64,000 nt of DNA from the NCBI RefSeq assembly GCF_000247695.1, contig NW_004624855.1:5136232-5200231 (forward strand), in the 5' to 3' direction. Source of the DNA: Heterocephalus glaber. Its lineage: Eukaryota > Chordata > Mammalia > Rodentia > Bathyergidae. The position numbers and the translations under genes were made by a program. This document shows positions 57,655 through 64,000 of this stretch, in pieces (the first letter of the stretch is position 1; each line of letters opens with the position of its first letter). The notes under the pieces were generated by a model. That model ran no database searches. It saw only the letters and a list, made by a program, of their open reading frames with translations, and had not been told where the DNA came from.

Positions 57655-57760
57655 CTGTCTTGTCTGACATCTGGGGTTCAAATTCTGACTCTATAACAGA
57701 TCTTGAGTAAATTATCCACGCTTAGTATTAGCCTTGGGTTCTTGTGACTATTGAGAAACA
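57655..57760 (+). repeat. MIR fragment (weak)
   Basis: 'ctgacatctggggttcaaat', 'tctgactctataacagatct' and 'tgagtaaattatccacg' follow the MIR 5' part and core. Confidence 0.55.
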
Positions 57761-58049
57761 GGAAGTTCTACAGCCTTGCCTGGAGTATCACCCAGTAGAT
57801 ATGTAGTCAGAGAAATATGAGTGCACTTGCAGAAATAAAATATTAACAACTTAGATAAATCAGACTGTTGAAATTGAGTCTATCCCCAAAAATAATAAAG
57901 GGCAGAAATTGGATTGTGTGTTCATACACTGTATACTTAACCACAATGAGACTCGGTATGTGACAGCTCCTGGGCAGAGGTCTTTTTTGATCTGGCCCCG
58001 CCTAAATCCCCTCACCCAAGGTGTCTCCTGTAGCCACGAACCCATGAAT
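57761..58049. other. Unassigned sequence
   Basis: Nothing recognised. Confidence 0.3.
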
Positions 58050-58275
58050 GCTGAGTCTGGCTTAATCTACAGACTGTTCTAGATCCCAAGGAACCAACAG
58101 TAAACAAGAGTGATGTAGACTTCCTCACAACACTCACATTCTAAAAGGGAAACAGAAAAAAATCACACCCAAACATACGCAGAGATGTGACTCTACGAAT
58201 GATGGCTGCTGTGAGGAGAAATAAAGCAAGAAAAGAGGGTAGTGAGGGAAGGGGCTGAAGACCTTGACACTTGAG
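58050..58275 (-). repeat. L2 3' end fragment
   Basis: 'ctgttctagatcccaaggaa', 'ccaacagtaaacaagagtga', 'cacaacactcacattctaaa' and 'gatggctgctgtgaggagaa' follow the reverse complement of the L2 3' end for over 200 bases. Confidence 0.65.
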
Positions 58276-58289
58276 TTAATTGCTTTCTT

Positions 58290-58510
58290 TTCCAGTGTTG
58301 GAGATTGAACCTAGGGTTTCACACATGCTACTAGGCAACCACTCTACCATTGTGCTGCATGCCCAGCCTTTTATTAAAGTTTTAGTTTAAGTTTTAGTTT
58401 CTAGCTTACACAGGGTCATGTTAAGTTGTCCAGGCTGGCCTTGAACTTGAAATCCTCCTGCCACAGCCTGCCAAGTAGTTGAGATTACAGACGTGTACCA
58501 CCACACAGGC
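58290..58510 (-). mobile_element. B1-ID dimeric SINE
   Basis: Antisense ID unit ('ttggagattgaacctagggt', 'tctaccattgtgctgcatgc') joined through an A/T-rich linker to an antisense B1 unit ('tccaggctggccttgaactt', 'gagattacagacgtgtacca'). Confidence 0.88.
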
Positions 58511-58914
58511 CTTTTGTTGCTTCTTTTAACAAAGAAAAGTATTACACATCATTCTCAATTCCATTTTATTCTCATGGGCAGTACTAATCCTCTATCAAAA
58601 ATCAGTGTTCTTCTATATTTGTTTGAAGTTAATACAAATGTGGCCACACTGTGTCTATCATTCTTCAATTTGATTTTTGATGAGCCATTATTTTTTGAGA
58701 TGCATATATATTCATATTCAGAGATTTCCTGCATACCTTTGTTTCTCAATTATTCATTCATTCTTACTCAGGGTTGCACAGCAGGAATCTTGGCTAATTC
58801 CTAGCCAATGCCCCTTCACTATACCAACTCTTTTCAAATTTACATTATTACGAGTAAAGGCATTTTGTCCCAAATATAAGCCTTGCACACAGATCTCCCA
58901 TGTGTATGAGAACT
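58511..58914. other. Unassigned AT-rich sequence
   Basis: No gene or confident repeat between the SINE dimer and the GC-richer repeat. Confidence 0.35.
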
Positions 58915-59785
58915 GCACACTGCAGCTGAGGCAGAGAAGCTCCTGGCTCTCTCACTCCCCCTCCCCATGTCTGGACGAGGGGATGTGGCTTAGCCAGCAG
59001 GTGTCTGCCCCTTCCCCTCCCTTCCCTTTGCTCACCCTTGCACCCTAACAGACTGGGGCGTTCACTTCATTATCCCCCTGGCTAACACTGCCGTTCTCCA
59101 CTCCGACATAAGTCCAGGCAGGCTGAGTGGTGTCCCCCCACCCTCCAACTCCAGGCCACTTGCGATAACACTGCTGTCTTTTTGAAGAATAGAGAGGGCA
59201 ACCCGGAGTGGCTAAAATCAGGAAGGGGGGAATCTGGGCCCCTTATTTGAATACTCAACATTCATGGTAAACCTTCCAGGAGATTGCCTTGTGTCAGCCC
59301 TCACTCTGACTGAAACAGGTCTGCAGCGGCTACATTAGTTAGCACTTCCTAGGAGCTTCTCTGGTTTTAGTCTAGGAGGGCTCCATCTTGTGTACTAGCC
59401 CTGCTGTTCTGCACCACAGGCCCTGTTAAAATAAAGACTAACTTTGGTGTTCTGTAAACCTACTTGTGATTTATTTCTCCAGTAGTGTGGGATTCAAAAG
59501 TCTCATAAATCTGTTTGGGATATTTTTTTATCCTGAGTAGTGTTGACAGAGTGGTCGGTTTCCAGAGAAAGATGAATTAGTATTCAGAGCTGTTAACACC
59601 AAAGAGACTCAGAGGCTAGCATCCAAAAAAGACCAGCAGCAGAGACCAGCACCTGGTAGAGTTGACCTAAAGTGTCCAGCACAAGCTGGAATCTGACAGT
59701 GATGTCTGGCAACGCCAGTGACCAGTGGCTGGCAGTGTCAACTGTTGGCAGCCAGCATTACCTGGTGACATCAGGACTGCTAGCA
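58915..59785 (+). repeat. Unassigned GC-richer dispersed repeat, copy B
   Basis: Same order of blocks as 35217-35960: 'cttccctttgctcacccttg', 'gccgttctccactccgacat', 'gaatagagagggcaacccgg', 'tggtaaaccttccaggagat', 'gctgttaacaccaaagagac', 'accagcagcagagaccagca' and 'cattacctggtgacatc'. It also holds about 190 bases (about 59352-59540) absent from copy A, with an AATAAA signal ('ttaaaataaagactaacttt') and a T-run, as in an LTR. Not coding; family unknown to me. Confidence 0.72.
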
Positions 59786-60388
59786 GAACTGCACTTTGCT
59801 GATTCACAATTTCCATCTGAATGGAGCAAAAGAACCCTGGGCTCATTGGCAATAGAGCCAGAGGCAGAGTCCTGGCCTGGCCCTGGGCCTTCTCTCCTAG
59901 CAGTGGCTCTTGCGGCAGGTTCCTAGACATGCCCCCTGTGGCACCTGGTCTGAAAGCCATTGCATGAAGGCTGCTGCTTTAGGTAAGCACTATAAAATCC
60001 AGGCAAGGATTTTAAACACAAAGATGAAAATGCCTGTCGTAATTTTGCCAAATTGTGACATAATTTTTATGATGTCATCTATGCAAGGTGAGGCCATGAC
60101 CAAAGAAAGCTGAGCAATTATTAGGACCCAGAGTAAAACATATTTAAATGATCCCTGGGCTTAGAATTCAGCCAAAGTACATTTTAAGAACATGATGGTC
60201 CCATATTGTGAAGAAAATAAAAATTCTGGAAATGGATGACAGGAGCAGGGGACAAACAGCAAGGAGATGGTGACACCTGCAGAGAACTGAGTACAGAAGA
60301 AACCCTTCAAAAGCAGCAGTTCAGCTCACAACAGGAGAAAAAGTGTCCAGAGAAATCAATAGGCAAAACAAAAATATAGAAAGTGAAA
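59786..60388. other. Unassigned sequence
   Basis: No gene or recognised repeat. The start (to about 59950) is GC-richer and may belong to the preceding repeat. Confidence 0.35.
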
Positions 60389-60416
60389 AACAAATACTAT
60401 ATATATAGTATTTGTT
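60389..60416. repeat. Perfect 28-bp palindrome
   Basis: Centred on 'tatatata' with arms 'aacaaatact' and 'agtatttgtt'; every base pairs with its mirror position. It sits directly beside TA and CTAT repeats and can form a cruciform. Confidence 0.92.
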
Positions 60417-60438
60417 ATATATATATATATGATATATG

Positions 60439-60487
<49 letters not shown>

Positions 60488-60505
60488 ACTGTCTATCTAT
60501 CTGAT
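60417..60505. repeat. (TA)n and (CTAT)n microsatellite
   Basis: A TA run followed by about twelve CTAT units and an imperfect extension ('ctaactgtctatctatctga'). Confidence 0.95.
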
Positions 60506-62694
60506 CTCCTAAGTGCTGCAGATAAGAATCATGATGTTGAAAGTTATTGTCACTTAACTCTAGGGCTGAAAAGTTCAGGACTAGAGGGATAAGAAAACAA
60601 TAAGGAACTTGATCTAATTTAAAAATATGACCCTATGGATGTATGGAAAAATATATATCAAGCATAGTTTATAGACAGAAGGTAATCCTGACCTACACAA
60701 TCAGAAAAATGACATCAAATTTTCACTCAAATTATGTTCTGCTGCTAATCTTAAAGCTGTCATTTTTTTAAGAGGAAAATATTTATTAAGGAGTATTGGA
60801 CATACTATGAAAAGAATTATGTATTGCATTCTACAATTACATATAATTTTACTCCTCAGCACTTGTGAATAATAAATAAGTGAAAATATAGATCCTCCTC
60901 AAGAACTCATTTGCAAAATGTTGTTTGCAAGAGTTGCCAAATGCTGTTGAGATATAACTTCAGTTTTATTCCTTCCTGTTCCATGCAAATCTCATTAATT
61001 TTAGATATCAATGTTAATATGCTAACAATAATGAGTGCAATAATTTTTCAGCGATAGAGTTTCTGCCTCAGCTACATAAGTTTATCTTTTGCATTCTACT
61101 CTTCTGTTTCTGTTTATAATTCTACTTGTTATTTTGAAAATTGATGTTATACATAAAATAGGGAAGGCATGACCCACTCCAAATTTCCTTTGTTAATTCC
61201 TTCTATGCTAGATTGCTTTAGTTACAGCCATATAACTCTCATGACTTAAAGGAAGAAAAACATAATTTTCAAAATTGAACACAGACTATTCAAATGACTT
61301 TTCTCTATGCTTATTTCCTATTTCTTACTCTAAATGCTACCATTATAAAGTACTTTTTTTACCCCAGGTATGAATCCAGTCTAGCATAATAAACTAAGAT
61401 ATACTAAGCAACTCTCATGACTATTTTGTATGTATTATATCAATAGTCTTAAAAGATAATACACCAAAAAGAAAACTGGAAGTAAGTTGTTTACAAATGA
61501 TAAGATTTATGTTTTTAAAAGCTTCAATTTGTGTACCATAAAATGATAATATTTTTGCAAATCATATTATAGTAATGACATATTAATTTCTCAAAATTTG
61601 TGATATGCTGAATAAATACAAAAAGGGATAAATGAAGTTCCTTTAAGACAAGAAAACTTCAAAGTATGATAAAAAAGAATGATCAAAGAGAGAGAAGCTT
61701 TACTCTCAAGACGTCAGAGAAGTAGTATATGTTAAAATATGATACCAAGAAAATGTTTGTTGAAGGAGAGAAGATGAAGGTGTACCAAACAGAATAGTTT
61801 TATTCAGCTATAAAATATTTAATAAAGCAAAGTCGATGGAAAACATATAGGCAAATGGAAGAATGCGTAAGAAGAAAAAAGGGATGAAAAAATATGTGTA
61901 GACAAAGTAGATAGAAATGTGGAAGCTAAATGTAAGGACTCCTTACACAAGAAAAATGAACAGAGAATGACAAATTTTTTTAAAAAAATATTATTAAAAT
62001 TGGATCAAAAAGAATAACTACAGAGATTATGGTATTCCTTCTGAAACTACCTCAAAAGCAAGAAAAAATTATAGTTCAAGAGGATATATTAGTCACTTCT
62101 AAGAAACATAAAATAGTGAGGAATAAAAATATTCAAGAGTAGATCTCATTCAAAAAGGAATTTTAAACCTATTAAATATGTACTCTTCCATAAGACAACT
62201 TCAGTCTGCAAGTGGTTAGAAGGCTACAGGTACAGGAAATTATGAGGTGACAGAATAATGAGAAATGAGAAACAATGGCAAAAATGTGCTCTTTTTCAAA
62301 ATAGTAAATCCATAGTGTTTTTAGTGAAAACATAAATAAGTGTAATTCTAGTCATGATAGATTCGGGAGAATGAGTTGTGTTCATGATTTTACATGTTAG
62401 GTGTCTTTGGAACACTTTGTCCTTTCCCATTGTCTCACTGCCAGATCCACAGAAGTATTACAGTGTAACCAATCCTACATGCTAGAGCTTCTCTCCTGTT
62501 CTAATGGTTTGTCACCATTCTATTTATTCTGTTCTTTTCTCTGAGGTCACCCCTTTACAGGACACTACTACGTCTGATTCCTTCTTATCTACATTTCTCT
62601 AGCAATGTCTCTTTATTCTCCTGAATTATTAATTTTTCTCTTTGTATTAGATGATTCCCTCCTCAAAAGACAAGCGTTCTGTAATTTTCTTAAT
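60506..62694. other. Long AT-rich unassigned stretch
   Basis: About 2.2 kb of strongly AT-rich DNA. Parts near 61740-62000 resemble a very decayed L1 3' end ('tattcagctataaaatattt', 'aaacatataggcaaatgg'), but not firmly. No coding frame or RNA gene. Confidence 0.35.
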
Positions 62695-62899
62695 TCGAAT
62701 GCATAAAATCCAAAGCACTGACAACACCAAATCCTGGAGATGATACAGAGTTCCCAGAACTCTCATTTATTGGTAGTGGAAATGAAAGTGGTATAACAGA
62801 CACAGTTTGGGAGACGGTCTGGCAATTTCCTCAACGCTGAACATACTCTTACCATGTGATCCAATAATCATACTCCTTGGTACCATGGGAATTCTCTGT
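62695..62899 (+). mobile_element. Old L1M ORF2 C-terminal fragment
   Basis: 'ccaaagcactgacaacacca', 'aatcctggagatgatacaga', 'gaactctcatttattggtag', 'acagtttgggagacggtctg' and 'taccatgtgatccaataatc' match the ORF2 C-terminal region. It ends abruptly where an antisense L1M 3'UTR begins. Confidence 0.75.
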
Positions 62900-63380
62900 G
62901 TTTTTTTATAAGTTTTTTAATTTTTCATTTTTAATTAATATACAAAACTAAATTTATACATATTAATGGGGTATCATATAATGTTCAACATATATATATA
63001 TACATAACATAATGTTTAAACAAATATACTTATTTCCTCACATATTTATCAATTCTTTGGGGTAAAAATTTTTAAAATTCTCTCAGTTTTTAAAATGTAC
63101 AGTACCTAATTGTTATCCATAGTCACCATACTGTGTGATAATACCCCAGAGCTTCTTGGTTCTGTCACTTACAACCCATTGATCACACTTTCTCCATCCC
63201 TATCCTGCATTGTCCCTGGCCTCTGATAATCACCATTCTAGGTTCAACTTGTGTGAGATCAACTTTTTTAGCTTCCATTATTCTACTTTCAACTTTTGTA
63301 AGACAAACTTTTCCAGATTCCATATAAGAGTGAGATCGTGTGGTAGTTGTTGCCTATATTTTCTGCTTAATCGTATTGTG
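62900..63380 (-). mobile_element. Old L1M 3'UTR, antisense
   Basis: 'tacatattaatggggtatca', 'tccatagtcaccatactgtg', 'ccctggcctctgataatcac', 'cattctaggttcaacttgtg', 'tgagatcaacttttttagct' and 'tatgagagtgagatc'-like text match the reverse complement of an L1MA/L1MB-type 3'UTR. A TA repeat has grown near 62991-63001. Confidence 0.8.
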
Positions 63381-63599
63381 AACCTAAAAATTCTTCAAAC
63401 ATTAACTCTTATTAATTAAAAAAATAAGTTTCTTCCAACTCCAAATTTTGCCAATCTCACTTCTCTGTTACTAAGCAACTATTTCATCCTTTGACACCAC
63501 TCCTAAAAATTCTGTTGGCTTTACCCTTAAAGTGTATCTAGAGCCTGAGCATTTCTCATTGTCATGGAGCTACCATTGCAGTCCAGCTTATCATCACTT

Positions 63600-64000
63600 C
63601 ACTTGACTTATTCTGATGTCTTCCTAATGAGTCTTCTTATTTTTACCTGATTCCAAATGGTGTATTATTCATTTAGCAGCAGTGATGCACTTAAACAAAT
63701 CAGATTATATCACTCATTTACTCAAAATCTTACAATCTCACTCACAATAAAATCCAAAATCCTTATCACTGGAAAATCTCTCCCTGACCCTGGAAAATCT
63801 CTCCCTGAACTCTCCTCCAATTCTTTTCTTCCTGGCTCAGTAATCTGCTGTATCAGCCTCCCTGCTCCTCTTAAGACCTATTTCAGGGCTTCTTTACCTT
63901 CTCTTCCTTCTTCTGGAAGTACTGTAATCCCCATAGACACATAACTTCATCCCTTCTTCATTTTCTTCAGGTCTCTGCTCTAGTGTTGATTAGAGATAGC
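63600..64000 (+). mobile_element. L2 fragment running off the right edge
   Basis: 'tcagattatatcactcattt', 'cacaataaaatccaaaatcc', 'ctatttcagggcttctttac', 'tctggaagtactgtaatccc' and 'tttcttcaggtctctgctct' follow the coding 3' region of LINE-2. Orientation predicts the L2 3' end beyond the window. Confidence 0.68.
63769..63810. repeat. 21-bp tandem duplication in L2
   Basis: 'ctggaaaatctctccctga' repeats twice at 21-base spacing (63769-63789, 63790-63810), with one difference at the end. In-frame length. Confidence 0.9.

Noticed and set aside
62695..63380. L1 5' inversion by twin priming
   Set aside because: For a minus-strand insertion, the inverted 5' piece should lie at higher coordinates, beyond 63380; here the opposite-strand piece adjoins the 3' end.
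1..64000. A previously undescribed multi-gene system (for example a bacterial defence or metabolic cluster)
   Set aside because: The window is mammalian repeat-rich non-coding DNA. There are no operons, ribosome binding sites, long intact genes or CRISPR arrays.

Overview
The window reads as mammalian nuclear DNA, most likely from a non-murid rodent. It is AT-rich, has no convincing intact protein-coding gene and no CpG island, and is packed with vertebrate interspersed repeats. The tRNA-derived SINEs begin with 'gggctggggatttagctcag' and end in 'ggtaccaaaaa', which is the rodent ID lineage. Several other SINEs are B1 (7SL-derived) joined to an ID unit, a dimer type known from squirrel-, dormouse- and beaver-like rodents rather than mouse or rat. 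A beaver-type genome fits, but the species cannot be fixed from this sequence alone.

Layout. 1-13 kb: the edge of an L1 ORF2 fragment, several SINEs, MIRs, a decayed mariner transposase, an old L1 fragment, a MaLR LTR, an MLT1 LTR and a repeat-poor block (about 9.5-10.3 kb). 13-20 kb: a MER20-like element, an old L1M tail, a MIR, another MaLR LTR, a SINE, then a long repeat-poor block (about 18.6-19.6 kb) that looks like a conserved non-coding element. 20.3-26.3 kb: the main structure, a nearly full-span but dead L1 with a GC-rich 5'UTR, frameshifted ORF1 and an ORF2 whose reverse-transcriptase core is deleted, abutting an older L1 3' end. 27-34 kb: stacked old and younger L1 pieces in both orientations, one L1 interrupted by a small terminal-inverted-repeat DNA transposon. 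34-60 kb: microsatellites, two copies of an unassigned GC-rich repeat (35.2 and 58.9 kb), L2 and MIR fragments, SINE dimers, duplicated L1 3' modules near 50 kb, and one exon-like interval at 43.2 kb. 60-64 kb: a CTAT array with a perfect palindrome, AT-rich sequence, opposed L1M pieces and an L2 fragment running off the end.

No cooperating gene set or operon is present. The biology is that of an intergenic or intronic tract shaped by retrotransposition. The items most worth a second look are the 192-codon ORF antisense to the L1 5'UTR, the possible regulatory blocks at 9.5-10.3 and 18.6-19.6 kb, the exon-like interval at 43178-43342, and the two-copy unassigned repeat. Family names are from memory of consensus sequences, without a database search.
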